Below, piece by piece: positions 34,732 through 42,888 of a stretch of DNA of 64,000 bases. The stretch is from Caulobacter segnis (GTDB taxonomy: Bacteria > Pseudomonadota > Alphaproteobacteria > Caulobacterales > Caulobacteraceae), in the NCBI RefSeq assembly GCF_019931575.1, contig NZ_CP082923.1, positions 930,001 to 994,000 of the forward strand, written 5' to 3'. Numbering within the stretch: position 1 is the first letter of the stretch; every line of letters begins with the position of its first letter. Under the pieces are notes generated by a model. It searched no databases. It was not told where the DNA came from and was given only the letters and a program-made list of their open reading frames with translations. A program made the translations under genes and the position numbers.

Positions 34732-34876
34732 GATCTCCTCCCCTCTTGGGGGAGGGGGACCGGCGAACGCCGGTGGAGGGGGCTTGGGGCGAGGCCTATG
34801 CAGAACCGCTTGCGCGGACCCCCTCCGTCTCGCTGCGTATCCGCATCGATCCACCTCCCCCTGATGGGGAGGAGAG
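34732..34876 (+). repeat. dispersed intergenic repeat, family 1, copy 3
   Basis: The unit is nearly identical to the one at 34579-34724, with small differences (CCGGCGAACGCCGGT for CCGCCGAACGGCGG, and CTGATGGGGAG for CTAATGGGAG). The tandem arrangement, with the same module also found reversed about 29.5 kb away, shows a spreading element rather than chance similarity. Confidence 0.88.
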
Positions 34877-34905
34877 ACGCCATTCCTGTGGATAACTTTC
34901 CGCCT

Positions 34906-35808
34906 CTACCCCCCGAACCCCGACGCCACGACCGCCCGCGCCACCCGCGCATGCACCGCGCTGCGGGCGTCGTCGTCGCTGCTGCCCCGGTCGTGGAAGC
35001 AGGCGATCAGGATCGGCTTGCGGCCCGGCGGCCAGGCGATGGCGATGTCGTTGGTGGTGTCCTTGCCGTTGTTGCCGGTCTTGTCGCCGACCCGCCAGCC
35101 GCGCGGCAGGCCCGCCCGCAGCCGCTTGTCGCCGGTGCGGTTGGCCACCAGCCAGTCGGTCAGTTGCTTGCGCGAGGCGGGGCTGAGGGCGTCGTCCAGC
35201 AGCAGGGTTCGCCAGGTCGCCAGGATCGCCGTCGGGGTGGTGGTGTCGCGCGGATCGTCGGGGACGCCGGTGTTCAGCTCGGGCTCGCGACGGTCGCTGC
35301 GGGTGGTCTGGTCGCCGATGGCGCGCAGGAAGCGGGTCAGGTCGGCGGGCGAGCCGAGGGCGTCGAACAACAGGTTGGCCGAGGCGTTGTCGCTCCAGGT
35401 GATGGTCGCCTCGCACAGGGCCCCGATGGTCAGACCGTCCTCAAGGTGCTTCTCGACCACCGGCGAATTGCCCATCAGCACGTCGCGGCCAAAGGTGACC
35501 CGGCGGTCCAGCCGCTCGCGGCCTTGGTCGACCCGGCGCAGGATGGCGGCCGACAGCGGCGCCTTGATCGTGCTGCACATGCGGAAGCGCTGGTCGCCGC
35601 GCCAGGCGAACCGCCGGCCGGTCTGGGTGTCCAGCACCGCCACGCCCAGGCGGCCGCCGCTGGCCTGCTCCAATTCGTTAATACGTGAAGTAAGGTCGGA
35701 AGTCGGCTTGCTGGCGAAAAGCGCGGCGTTCGCCAAGTCCGGCGAAAGTCCAGGCGCGAGGGCGGGCGCGGCCGCCAGGGCCGTTATCAGCGTTCTGCGA
35801 TTTAGCAT
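34906..35808 (-). CDS. bla: class A beta-lactamase
   Basis: The 300-residue enzyme hydrolyses penicillin-type antibiotics in the periplasm. It has a signal peptide with an RR pair (MLNRRTLITALAAAPALAPG), possibly Tat-dependent. All class A motifs are present: the STIK nucleophile in MCSTIKAPLSAA (Ser70 equivalent), SDN in WSDNASANLL, the omega-loop Glu in RREPELN (Glu166 equivalent), and KTG in VGDKTGNNG. The subtype and spectrum cannot be read reliably. It diverges from an ampR homologue across 97 bases, the classic inducible arrangement tied to peptidoglycan fragments. Confidence 0.95.
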   Translation of the reverse strand: MLNRRTLITALAAAPALAPGLSPDLANAALFASKPTSDLTSRINELEQASGGRLGVAVLDTQTGRRFAWRGDQRFRMCSTIKAPLSAAILRRVDQGRERLDRRVTFGRDVLMGNSPVVEKHLEDGLTIGALCEATITWSDNASANLLFDALGSPADLTRFLRAIGDQTTRSDRREPELNTGVPDDPRDTTTPTAILATWRTLLLDDALSPASRKQLTDWLVANRTGDKRLRAGLPRGWRVGDKTGNNGKDTTNDIAIAWPPGRKPILIACFHDRGSSDDDARSAVHARVARAVVASGFGG

Positions 35809-35905
35809 TCGGGGGTCTCCTTGCCCGCCAACCCTGCCCGGCGCTGGCCTTCGCCACAAACGACGATACCTTGGCGGAGCCATTAGATTAGTTAGGGTCT
35901 TGCAT

Positions 35906-36775
35906 ATGAGTCGCGCCCAGCTGCCCCTGAACGCCCTGCGCGCCTTCGAGGCCTCGGCCCGCCACCTGTCGTTCACGCGGGCGGCGATCGAGCTGTGCGT
36001 GACCCAGGCGGCCGTCAGCCACCAGGTGAAGGGGCTGGAGGCGCGGCTGGGCGCGGCCCTGTTCCGCCGCCTCCCGCGCGGCCTGGCCCTGACCGACGAG
36101 GGCTTGGCCCTGCTGCCCAGCGTGCGGGACTCGTTCGACAAGCTGGGCGACGTCCTGGCCCGGTTCGAGGGCGGCCGGGTGCTGGAGGTCTTGAGCGTCG
36201 GGGTGGTGGGCACCTTCGCGGTGGGCTGGCTGCTGCCGCGCCTGCCGGCCTTTCGCGAGGCCCACCCGTTCGTCGACCTGCGGCTCTTCACCAACAACAA
36301 CCGCACCGACCTGGCGGGCGAGGGGCTGGACTGCGCGGTGCGGTTCGGCGACGGCGCCTGGCACGGGACCGAGGCCGCGCCGCTGTTCGCGGCGCCGATG
36401 AGCCCGCTGTGCGCGCCGGCCCTGGCCGAACGGCTCGCCGAGCCCACGGATCTGTTCGGCGAGACCCTGCTGCGCAGCTACCGCGCGGCCGACTGGCCCG
36501 ACTGGTTCGCCGCCGCCGGCCTGTCGCCGCCGCCGATCCGGGGGCCGGTGTTCGACAGCTCCTGGGTGATGGTCGAGGCGGCGATGCAGGGATTGGGGGT
36601 GGCGCTGGCCCCGCCGATGATGTTTGCTCGCGACCTGCAGCAGGGGCGCCTGGTCCGCCCCTTCCAGACTCAGGTCAGCGCCGGCCGCTACTGGCTCACC
36701 TGGCTGAAGTCCAAGGCTCCGAGTCCCGCGCTTCGGGCCTTCCAGGCGTGGCTTTCGCGCACTTCAGAAGAATAA
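35906..36775 (+). CDS. ampR: AmpR-type LysR regulator of beta-lactamase
   Basis: The 289-residue LysR-family protein opens MSRAQLPLNALRAFEASARHLSFTRAA, very close to the AmpR signature, and keeps AmpR-like effector-domain blocks (VGVVGTFAVGWLLPRL, FTNNNRTDLAGEGLDCAVRFG, AWHGTEAAPLFAAPMSPLCAP). AmpR is controlled by muropeptides: repressing with UDP-MurNAc-pentapeptide and activating with anhydro-muropeptides. Its position divergent from bla supports that role here. The shared 97-base gap contains AT-rich TTAGATTAGTTAGGG near 35884-35898, a plausible LysR-type binding region. Confidence 0.92.
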   Translation: MSRAQLPLNALRAFEASARHLSFTRAAIELCVTQAAVSHQVKGLEARLGAALFRRLPRGLALTDEGLALLPSVRDSFDKLGDVLARFEGGRVLEVLSVGVVGTFAVGWLLPRLPAFREAHPFVDLRLFTNNNRTDLAGEGLDCAVRFGDGAWHGTEAAPLFAAPMSPLCAPALAERLAEPTDLFGETLLRSYRAADWPDWFAAAGLSPPPIRGPVFDSSWVMVEAAMQGLGVALAPPMMFARDLQQGRLVRPFQTQVSAGRYWLTWLKSKAPSPALRAFQAWLSRTSEE

Positions 36776-36819
36776 AAAACTTCGGAACCAAATTCCGGGC
36801 ACGGCGCTTGCGCGCGGTA

Positions 36820-36848
36820 TTAAAGTCTCCGAATTGTCGAGCTGTATC
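36820..36848 (+). promoter_or_regulatory. possible housekeeping promoter of the OmpA-like gene
   Basis: TTAAAGT (36820-36826) and GCTGTATC (36841-36848) are separated by 14 bases. The second box matches the Caulobacter minus-10 pattern GCTANAWC at seven of eight positions; the first box is weak. A GANTC site (GAATC) lies about 30 bases downstream. Confidence 0.3.
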
Positions 36849-36969
36849 AATGGTCTAGCTTGGCCCGGAAGCGCCGGAATCACGCCCATCTTTGGCCTAG
36901 TTTGGCTTGCCGAGTTCGTCCCAGCGAGCGTTGCAGGACGCCTCGCGCCCACTACGGATGAGACCCAAA

Positions 36970-37539
36970 ATGATAGCAAGCACGAAGACCATGATGGTCG
37001 CCGCCGCCCTGGTGATGGGCGGCCTGTCGGTCAGCGGCTGCGCGACCAAGAAGTACGTGAATACCCAGGTCGGTCAGGTCAATGAGCGGGTCAGCGCTCA
37101 CGACACCCAGATCGGCGAACTGGACAAGACCTCCAAGGAAGCCCTGGACCGCGCCATCGCGGCCGGCAAGCTGGCCGAGGGCAAGTTCCAGTATGCCCTG
37201 GTGCTGTCCGACGACTCGGTGAAGTTCCCGGTCAACGCCGCGAACCTCTCGCCGGAAGCCGAGCAGCGCCTCTCGGAGTTCACCGAGAAGCTGAAGACCG
37301 ACAACAAGAACGTGTACCTGGAAATCCAGGGCCACACCGACAACTCGGGCTCGAAGGAATACAACGACGAGCTCGGCGAGAAGCGCGCGGAGACCGTGCG
37401 CAAGTTCCTGAGCCAGCATGGCGTCGCCCTGAACCGCATGGCGACGATCTCGTACGGCCAGGAAGCCCCTGTCGCCCCGAACGAAACGCGCGAAGGCCGG
37501 GCTCAGAACCGCCGCGTGGTCGTGATGGTGCTTTCGTAA
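36970..37539 (+). CDS. OmpA-family lipoprotein
   Basis: The 189-residue protein has a lipoprotein signal (LVMGGLSVSGCATKK, lipobox Cys at about residue 24). A helical coiled segment follows (VNTQVGQVNERVSAHDTQIGEL), then an OmpA-like peptidoglycan-binding domain (YLEIQGHTDNSGSKEYNDEL, EKRAETVRKFLSQHGV, and the late RAQNRRVVV). It should anchor the outer membrane to the cell wall, like Pal or YiaD. The ATG at 36970 gives a standard lipoprotein signal; an ATG four codons earlier is also possible. Two hairpins follow the stop. Confidence 0.92.
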   Translation: MIASTKTMMVAAALVMGGLSVSGCATKKYVNTQVGQVNERVSAHDTQIGELDKTSKEALDRAIAAGKLAEGKFQYALVLSDDSVKFPVNAANLSPEAEQRLSEFTEKLKTDNKNVYLEIQGHTDNSGSKEYNDELGEKRAETVRKFLSQHGVALNRMATISYGQEAPVAPNETREGRAQNRRVVVMVLS

Positions 37540-37552
37540 GTTTCGCGTTCCA

Positions 37553-37593
37553 GAGGTCTTTCACTGGGCGGCATCAACCCAGTGACAGACCTC
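37553..37593 (+). terminator. long hairpin after the OmpA-like gene
   Basis: Sixteen-base arms (37553-37568 and 37578-37593) pair with one mismatch around CGGCATCAA; the arm sequence is GAGGTCTTTCACTGGG. No T run follows, so it may stabilise the mRNA end rather than terminate. Confidence 0.6.
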
Positions 37594-37655
37594 AGGGCGG
37601 ACTCGCCGGCGCGGGAGTGAGCGCCGCGCCGGCGAGCTTTCCGCCATCAGCGTAT

Positions 37656-37679
37656 GGGGCCGCGGGGCGCGGCCCCTTT
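37656..37679. terminator. GC-rich terminator between convergent genes
   Basis: GGGGCCGCG (37656-37664) pairs with CGCGGCCCC (37668-37676), followed by TTT on the plus strand. It lies just before the convergent SDR stop at 37700. Confidence 0.7.
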
Positions 37680-37699
37680 CGCGCGTCAGGCGGTCCGGA

Positions 37700-38497
37700 T
37701 CAGGCGGTCTTGAAGCGGTCGGCCGGATAGCGGCGCGACAGGTTCGGGGCCAGCGCGCCGCGCGCGGCCTGGAACGCGTTCCAGTCGGCCGGGTCCGGCA
37801 GCGACGGGATGGTGACCAGCTCGCCCTGGTCGAAGCCCGCCAGGGCCGCGTCGACCAGGTCGTCGACGTCCATGACCATGTTGGGATCCAGCTCGTTCAC
37901 GTCGCGGCCGGCCCGCTCCCAGATCTCGGTGCGGGTGGCGCCCGGCAGCACGGCCTGCAGGCGCACGCCGGCGGGGAATTCCTCGCGCAGGGCCTGGGTC
38001 AGGTAGAGCACGAAGGCCTTGGTCGCGCCGTACACCGGCGAGCGGAACTCGGGCATCAGCCCCACGACCGAGGCCAGGTTGATGATCGTCCCGCGCTCGC
38101 GGGGCACGAAGGCCGACGAGGCCGCCTGCGCCAGACGGGTGACGGCGGTGACGTTCAGCTGGATCAGCCGGTCGATCGCGTCGCGGTCGCTGGTGGAGAA
38201 GCCGACGAAGCCGGCCGCGCCGGCGTTGTTGACCAGAATGTCGATGGCCGGATCGGTCGCCAGGCGCTCTTCCAGCGTCACGAGGTCGGCCTTGTCGGTC
38301 AGGTCGGCCTTGATGACCTCGACCTTGACGCCGGTCTCGGCGCGCAGGCGCTCGGCCAGGGCGTTCAGGCGGCTCTCGTCGCGGGCCGCCAGGATCAGGT
38401 CGTGGCCGCGCTTGGCCAGGCGGTCGGCATAGACCGCGCCGATGCCGGTCGAGGCGCCGGTGATCAGGGCCACGCCCTTGGTGTTGGTGTCGCTCAT
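37700..38497 (-). CDS. short-chain dehydrogenase/reductase
   Basis: The 265-residue classical SDR has TGASTGIG (cofactor loop) near residue 14, the NNAGAAGF block, the catalytic Ser in INLASVVG and Tyr-x3-Lys in VYGATKAF. It would use NAD(P)H on an unknown carbonyl or alcohol. The start is MSDTNTKG at 38497. It diverges from an HxlR-type regulator with a palindrome in the 101-base gap, so that regulator probably controls it, perhaps in response to an electrophilic compound. Confidence 0.92.
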   Translation of the reverse strand: MSDTNTKGVALITGASTGIGAVYADRLAKRGHDLILAARDESRLNALAERLRAETGVKVEVIKADLTDKADLVTLEERLATDPAIDILVNNAGAAGFVGFSTSDRDAIDRLIQLNVTAVTRLAQAASSAFVPRERGTIINLASVVGLMPEFRSPVYGATKAFVLYLTQALREEFPAGVRLQAVLPGATRTEIWERAGRDVNELDPNMVMDVDDLVDAALAGFDQGELVTIPSLPDPADWNAFQAARGALAPNLSRRYPADRFKTA

Positions 38498-38561
38498 GGT
38501 GGTAAAGCTCAGTCCCTCGCCGAGGCCCCAACGGTCCGGCATTCCGCATAGCTATGAGGTA

Positions 38562-38578
38562 ACTTGCATTTCGCAAGT
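38562..38578. promoter_or_regulatory. palindrome between SDR and HxlR genes
   Basis: ACTTGCATTTCGCAAGT has perfect 6-base arms with a 5-base centre. It is 20 bases before the HxlR start and is the likely HxlR operator. TTGC/GCAA half-sites also appear at the second HxlR locus near 42174-42201. Confidence 0.55.
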
Positions 38579-38598
38579 GAGTGGCCAAATCTTTCGTC

Positions 38599-39096
38599 AT
38601 GAGCAAATCTGAACGTCCCCCCACGCAATGTCCGGTCGGCCGCACGCTGGAGCGGGTCGGCGATGGCTGGACCTTCCTGATCCTGCGCGACGCCAGCCAC
38701 GGCCTCTCCCGCTTCGACCAGTTCGAGAAGAGCCTGGGCGTGGCGCCCAACATCCTGACCAAGCGCCTGGCGGCCCTGGTCGAGAACGGCCTCTTGGAAA
38801 AGCGCCGCTACCAGGAGCGGCCGCCGCGCTTCGAGTACGTGCTGACGGACCTGGGCCGCGACTTCGGCGGAGTGCTGACGGCCATGCTGGCGTTCGGCAA
38901 CCGCCACTTCGCTCCCGAGGGCGCGGCCGGCCAACTGGTCGATCGCCAGACGGGCCAGGTCGCCGAGCCGATCCTGGTCGACCGGGTCAGCGGCAAGCCG
39001 ATCACCGCCGAGGCCTTTACCTACGCCCCCGGCCCGGCGGCGGGGCCCGAGGTGCTGGACCGGGTGGCGTTCATCGCGGCCAGGGCAGGGCGCTGA
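38599..39096 (+). CDS. HxlR-family transcriptional regulator
   Basis: The 165-residue protein has the HxlR winged helix: CPVGRTLERVGDGWTFLILRD, FDQFEKSLGVAPNILTKRL and ALVENGLLEKRRYQERPPRFEYVLTDLGR. A C-terminal extension of about 60 residues may bind a ligand or aid dimerisation. The cysteine in QCPVGR is at the position used for redox or aldehyde sensing in some members. It diverges from the SDR gene. An upstream GTG at 38581 is possible, but the ATG at 38599 fits the family better. Confidence 0.9.
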   Translation: MSKSERPPTQCPVGRTLERVGDGWTFLILRDASHGLSRFDQFEKSLGVAPNILTKRLAALVENGLLEKRRYQERPPRFEYVLTDLGRDFGGVLTAMLAFGNRHFAPEGAAGQLVDRQTGQVAEPILVDRVSGKPITAEAFTYAPGPAAGPEVLDRVAFIAARAGR

Positions 39097-39160
39097 GCGG
39101 AAGGGGATTGCCCGGAAGGCCGGTCATCGGCAACGTCCGCTCTCTCGTTCTGGAGCCCGC

Positions 39161-40540
39161 ATGCGCCTGCCTCTCGTCCTCGCCGCCGCCGCCCTGCTGA
39201 CCGCAAGCGTCGCTCACGCCGAAACGCCCGCCCCTTCGGCCGACCAACCGCTGCTGCGGACCATCGCCGCCGACGTCGATCCCAAGGCGCTGGAGAGCAC
39301 GATCCGCTCGCTGGTCGGCTTCGGCACCCGCCACACCCTGTCGGACACCCAGTCAAACACGCGCGGCATCGGCGCGGCCCGCCGCTGGGCCAAGGCCCGG
39401 TTCGAGGCGATCTCCAAGGACTGCGGCGGCTGCCTGACGGTCGAAACCCCGGCCCAGACCTTCACCGGCAAGCGCGCGCCCAACGGCGTCGAGGTGGTGG
39501 ACGTGCTGGGGGTCCAGAAGGGGACGACCGATCCTGGCCGGGTGATCATCATCGCCGGCCACCTGGACAGCCGGGTGTCGGACGTCATGGACTTCACCAG
39601 CGACGCGCCGGGGGCCAATGACGACGCCTCGGGCGTGGCGGCGGTGCTGGAGGCGGCGCGGGTGCTCAGCAAGCACAAATACGCCGCCACCCTGGTGTTC
39701 GCGGTGCTGTCGGGCGAAGAGCAGGGGCTGTACGGCGGCAAGGTGCTGGCCGACTACGCCAAGGCCCAGGGCTGGAAGGTCGAGGCCGACCTCAACAACG
39801 ATATCGTCGGCAACAGCCGGGGCCAGAGCGGGGTGATGGACAACACCCACGTGCGGGTGTTCTCGGAAGGCACCAAGGCGGTCGAGACGCCCGAGCAGGC
39901 CAACGGCCGCCGCTACAATGGCGGCGAGGTCGACAGCCCCTCGCGCAACCTGGCCCGCTACCTGGACGGCTTGGCCGACCGCTACCTGACCAATTTCGAC
40001 GTGGTCATGGTCTATCGCACCGACCGCTACGGCCGGGGCGGGGACCAGGTGCCGCTGCTGGAGGCGGGCTATCCGGCCGTGCGGGTGACCGAGGCGGTCG
40101 AGAACTACGACCGCCAGCACCAGACCCTGCGCACCGAGAACGGCAAGGTCTATGGCGACAAGATCGAGGGCGTCGACTTCGCCTATCTGGCCCAGGTGAC
40201 GCGGCTGAACACCGTGGCCATGGCCAGCCTGGCCTCGGCGCCGGCCCCGCCGTCGGGCGTCAAGATCGAGGGCGCGGTCAGCCCCGACACCAAGGTCTCG
40301 TGGACGGCGACGCCGGGCGCGGCCGGCCACAAGGTCTGGTGGCGCGGCACCACCGACCCGACCTGGCGCTTCAGCCGCTGGGTCCCGGCGGGAACGGGGA
40401 CGACCCTGAAGGACGTGGTGATCGACGACTTCTTCTTCGGCGTCTCGGCGGTGACCGCCGACGGCTGGGAGAGCCCGGTGGTGTTCCCGGGCGCGGCGGG
40501 CAGCTTCGAGAGCGTGGTCCCGACACCCAAGCAGCCCTAA
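39161..40540 (+). CDS. secreted M28-family zinc peptidase
   Basis: The 459-residue protein has a signal peptide (ends SVAHAE) and an M28 aminopeptidase domain. Zinc and catalytic residues are in IIAGHLDSR, PGANDDASGVA, VLSGEEQGLYGG (catalytic Glu and zinc Glu) and ADLNNDIVGN, with a late His in YDRQHQTL. A fibronectin-like C-terminal domain starts at about residue 365 (PSGVKIEGAVSPDTKVSW). It is a probable periplasmic or extracellular aminopeptidase. Its TAA overlaps the stop of the convergent acetyltransferase gene. Confidence 0.93.
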   Translation: MRLPLVLAAAALLTASVAHAETPAPSADQPLLRTIAADVDPKALESTIRSLVGFGTRHTLSDTQSNTRGIGAARRWAKARFEAISKDCGGCLTVETPAQTFTGKRAPNGVEVVDVLGVQKGTTDPGRVIIIAGHLDSRVSDVMDFTSDAPGANDDASGVAAVLEAARVLSKHKYAATLVFAVLSGEEQGLYGGKVLADYAKAQGWKVEADLNNDIVGNSRGQSGVMDNTHVRVFSEGTKAVETPEQANGRRYNGGEVDSPSRNLARYLDGLADRYLTNFDVVMVYRTDRYGRGGDQVPLLEAGYPAVRVTEAVENYDRQHQTLRTENGKVYGDKIEGVDFAYLAQVTRLNTVAMASLASAPAPPSGVKIEGAVSPDTKVSWTATPGAAGHKVWWRGTTDPTWRFSRWVPAGTGTTLKDVVIDDFFFGVSAVTADGWESPVVFPGAAGSFESVVPTPKQP

Positions 40541-40806
40541 GCGATCAGGTCCGGGTCGTTCCGCTTCAGCCAGGCCGCCGCGTAGGAGCAAAGCGGGGTG
40601 ATCCGCATGCCTTCGGCGCGGGCGGTCTCGGCGACCTTGCCCATCAGCCGTCCGGCCGCGCCCGTGCCGCGTAGCGGCATGTCGGCCTCGACGTGCGGGA
40701 TGACCAGCCGGTGGCCGGAGCGCTGGTAATCGGCCCAGGCGAGATGCCCGTCCTCCTCCAGCTCGTAGCGGCTGAGTTCGGGGTTGTGGCGGAAGGTGTC
40801 GGTCAT
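40537..40806 (-). CDS. small GNAT acetyltransferase (YjdJ/NATD1 type)
   Basis: The 89-residue protein MTDTFRHNPELSRYELEEDG... is the minimal GNAT type. HVEADMPLRGTGAAGRLMG is the acetyl-CoA loop, and RITPLCSYAAAWLKRNDPD is the typical ending with a conserved Cys in PLCSYAAAW. Family members are single-domain, predicted acetyltransferases of unknown substrate. The stop overlaps that of the M28 peptidase gene. The upstream thiolase gene on the same strand ends 48 bases away. Confidence 0.9.
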   Translation of the reverse strand: MTDTFRHNPELSRYELEEDGHLAWADYQRSGHRLVIPHVEADMPLRGTGAAGRLMGKVAETARAEGMRITPLCSYAAAWLKRNDPDLIA

Positions 40807-40853
40807 GACGAGTGAACGCGTCTCGCGGGCAATCTGATCCTCACCAGATAGGC

Positions 40854-42041
40854 TCAGACCAGCTCCACCGCCATGGCCGTGGCCTCGCCGCCGCCGATGC
40901 ACAAGCTGGCCAGGCCCTTCTTGCCGCCGCGCGCCTGGAGGGCCGAGATCAGGGTGCAGAGGATCCGCGCGCCCGAGGCGCCGATCGGGTGGCCCAGGGC
41001 GCAGGCGCCGCCGTTGACGTTCAGCTTGTCCGGGTCGATGCCCAGTTCCTGCTGGGCGATCATGGCCACCACGGCGAAGGCCTCGTTGACCTCGAAGAGG
41101 TCGACGTCCGAGACCTCCCAGCCCGCCTTCTTCAGCGCCTTGCGCATGGCCGGCACCGGAGCGGTGGTGAACAGGCCCGGCTCGTGGGCGTGGGCGGCGT
41201 GACTGACCACGCGGGCGACGATCGGCAGGCCCAGGGCCTTGGCCACGCTCTCGCGCGTCATGACCAGGGCGGCGGCGCCGTCGCTGATCGAGCTGCTGTT
41301 GGCCGCCGTGATGCCACCGTCGCGGGCGAAGGCCGGGCGCAGGGTCGGGATCTTGGCCGGATCGGCCTTCAGCGGCTGCTCGTCGGTGTCGACGACCTCG
41401 GTCCCCTTGCGGCTGACGACGGTCACCGGGGTGATCTCGGCCTTGAAGGCCCCGCTCTCGATGGCCGCCTTGGCCTTGGCCAGGCCCCGTGTCGCGTAGT
41501 CGTCCATGGCCTCGCGGCTGAACTGGTACTGGGCGGCGGTGTCCTCGGCGAAGGCCCCCATCAGCTTGCCGGGGGTGTAGGCGTCCTCGAGGCCGTCCAG
41601 GTACATCGAGTCCCACATCTGGTCGTGGCCGATGCGAGCCCCGGCGCGGTGCTTGGACAGCAGGTAGGGGGCGCCGGTCATGCTCTCCATGCCGCCGGCC
41701 ACCACGACGTCAACCGAGCCAGCGGCGAGGGAATCGTAAGCCAAAATGGCGGCCTGCATGCCGCTGCCGCACATCTTGTTGACGGTGGTCGCCTCGACCG
41801 AGAGCGGCAGGCCCGCGCCCAGCGCCGCCTGCCGGGCCGGCGCCTGGCCCAGGCCCGCCGGCAGCACGCAGCCCATGATGATCTGCTCGACCTTGTCGCC
41901 CGCCACGCCGGCCCGTTCGATGGCCGCCTTGACCGCGCTGGCGCCCAGATCGGTGGCCTTCACCCCACCCAGCGCGCCTTGGAAACCGCCCATCGGCGTG
42001 CGGGCGTAGGAGACGATGACGACGGGATCTGCGGCGGACAT
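40854..42041 (-). CDS. acetyl-CoA C-acetyltransferase (thiolase)
   Basis: The 395-residue thiolase condenses two acetyl-CoA or cleaves acetoacetyl-CoA. Cys91 in TVNKMCGSGMQ is the acyl-enzyme residue. The catalytic NEAFA block and the C-terminal GGACALGHPIGASGARI, with His and Cys, are present, as is the final IGGGEATAMAVE. The biosynthetic or degradative direction cannot be decided. The start MSAADPVVIV at 42041 fits the family; an ATG at 42059 would add six residues. It diverges from a second HxlR-type regulator. Confidence 0.95.
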   Translation of the reverse strand: MSAADPVVIVSYARTPMGGFQGALGGVKATDLGASAVKAAIERAGVAGDKVEQIIMGCVLPAGLGQAPARQAALGAGLPLSVEATTVNKMCGSGMQAAILAYDSLAAGSVDVVVAGGMESMTGAPYLLSKHRAGARIGHDQMWDSMYLDGLEDAYTPGKLMGAFAEDTAAQYQFSREAMDDYATRGLAKAKAAIESGAFKAEITPVTVVSRKGTEVVDTDEQPLKADPAKIPTLRPAFARDGGITAANSSSISDGAAALVMTRESVAKALGLPIVARVVSHAAHAHEPGLFTTAPVPAMRKALKKAGWEVSDVDLFEVNEAFAVVAMIAQQELGIDPDKLNVNGGACALGHPIGASGARILCTLISALQARGGKKGLASLCIGGGEATAMAVELV

Positions 42042-42173
42042 GAACTGGGCTCCCTGCATGGATTTTGAGGCGAGATAGGCCCTCATCACCTCGCCATGCG
42101 CAAGCGGCTTGCGATTTCGTGATGGGAAAGGGGCGAGCGGCGCCGACGGGGGATCGCCAGGCCGCTCGCCAGT

Positions 42174-42201
42174 TCGCAATAACCGAGAGAGTCAATTGCG
42201 A
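42174..42201. promoter_or_regulatory. inverted repeat between thiolase and HxlR genes
   Basis: TCGCAAT (42174-42180) and ATTGCGA (42195-42201) are perfect inverted arms 14 bases apart. Another TTGCGA occurs at 42109-42114. These resemble the GCAA/TTGC half-sites of the palindrome at the other HxlR locus, so they probably bind this regulator. Confidence 0.45.
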
Positions 42202-42277
42202 TAAAAAACCTACTCCGGTTCATATTCAAACGCAACGCTCTCTTGCTTTCCCTCGCGGAACGCCGCACCCTGCCAAA

Positions 42278-42778
42278 ATGGGCCGCACAGCTGACTATAC
42301 GAACGAACAGTGCTCGGTCGCCGCCACCCTCGAAGTCGTGGGCGATCCGTGGACCTTGCTGATCCTCCGCGACGCCTTCGCCGGGGTGAAGCGCTTCGAG
42401 CAATGGCAGGAGCGGCTGGGCGTGGCCCGCAACGTCCTGGCCGCGCGCCTCAAGACCCTGGTCAGCCACGGGGTCATGGAAACCCGGCTCTATTCCGAGC
42501 GGCCGCCGCGCAACGAATACTGGCTGACCCAGAAGGGCCTGGCCCTGTCGCCGGTGCTGCTGACCATGGCCGAGTGGGGCGACCGCCACGTCTATGGCCG
42601 CGACAACTCGCCGGTGCTGTTCCACCACAAGACCTGCGGCTGCGCCTTCCATCCCGTCTTGGCCTGCGAGGCCTGCGGCGAGGTCGTCCAGCGCCGCGAC
42701 CTGGAGCGCGCCCCCCGGAAGGCCCAGAGCCTGACCGTCGGCGAGGCCCTCGAGGCCGTGAAAATCGCGGCCGAGTGA
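42278..42778 (+). CDS. HxlR-family regulator with a Cys-rich tail
   Basis: The 166-residue protein has the HxlR winged helix (CSVAATLEVVGDPWTLLILRD, FEQWQERLGVARNVLAARL, SERPPRNEYWLTQKG). It also has a C-terminal CGCAFHPVLACEACG, four cysteines spaced like a small zinc knuckle. ATG 42278 is the natural start. It diverges from the thiolase gene, with inverted TTGCGA-type sites between. The HxlR paralogue at 38599 controls another divergent enzyme gene, and the two regulators may have related operators. Confidence 0.9.
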   Translation: MGRTADYTNEQCSVAATLEVVGDPWTLLILRDAFAGVKRFEQWQERLGVARNVLAARLKTLVSHGVMETRLYSERPPRNEYWLTQKGLALSPVLLTMAEWGDRHVYGRDNSPVLFHHKTCGCAFHPVLACEACGEVVQRRDLERAPRKAQSLTVGEALEAVKIAAE

Positions 42779-42820
42779 GCTATCGCTTGGAGAAGCCCGG
42801 GTCCTGAGCATCCCCCATTA

Positions 42821-42852
42821 CCGCTCATCCCCGCTTTCGCGGGGATGAGCGG
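42821..42852. terminator. perfect 14-base stem-loop after the HxlR gene
   Basis: CCGCTCATCCCCGC (42821-42834) pairs perfectly with GCGGGGATGAGCGG (42839-42852) around TTTC. The CATCCCCGC/GCGGGGATG core is a common bacterial extragenic palindrome. It separates two convergent genes and may act as a terminator. Confidence 0.65.
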
Positions 42853-42888
42853 ATTTGGATAGCTTGAAAGCTGAGCGTTGACCAAACC

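Larger units (their letters stand above)
34457..34905. other. 449-base intergenic region with tandem repeats
   Basis: The region is largely occupied by the two family 1 repeat units at 34579-34876. The roughly 120 bases nearest the 116-residue protein gene include T-rich runs (GTTTTTTTAG-like near 34545) that may belong to its promoter. No gene was seen. Confidence 0.7.

Noticed and set aside
34579-34876. Insertion sequence
   Set aside because: The repeats contain no open reading frame for a transposase, and no target-site duplication could be identified by eye.
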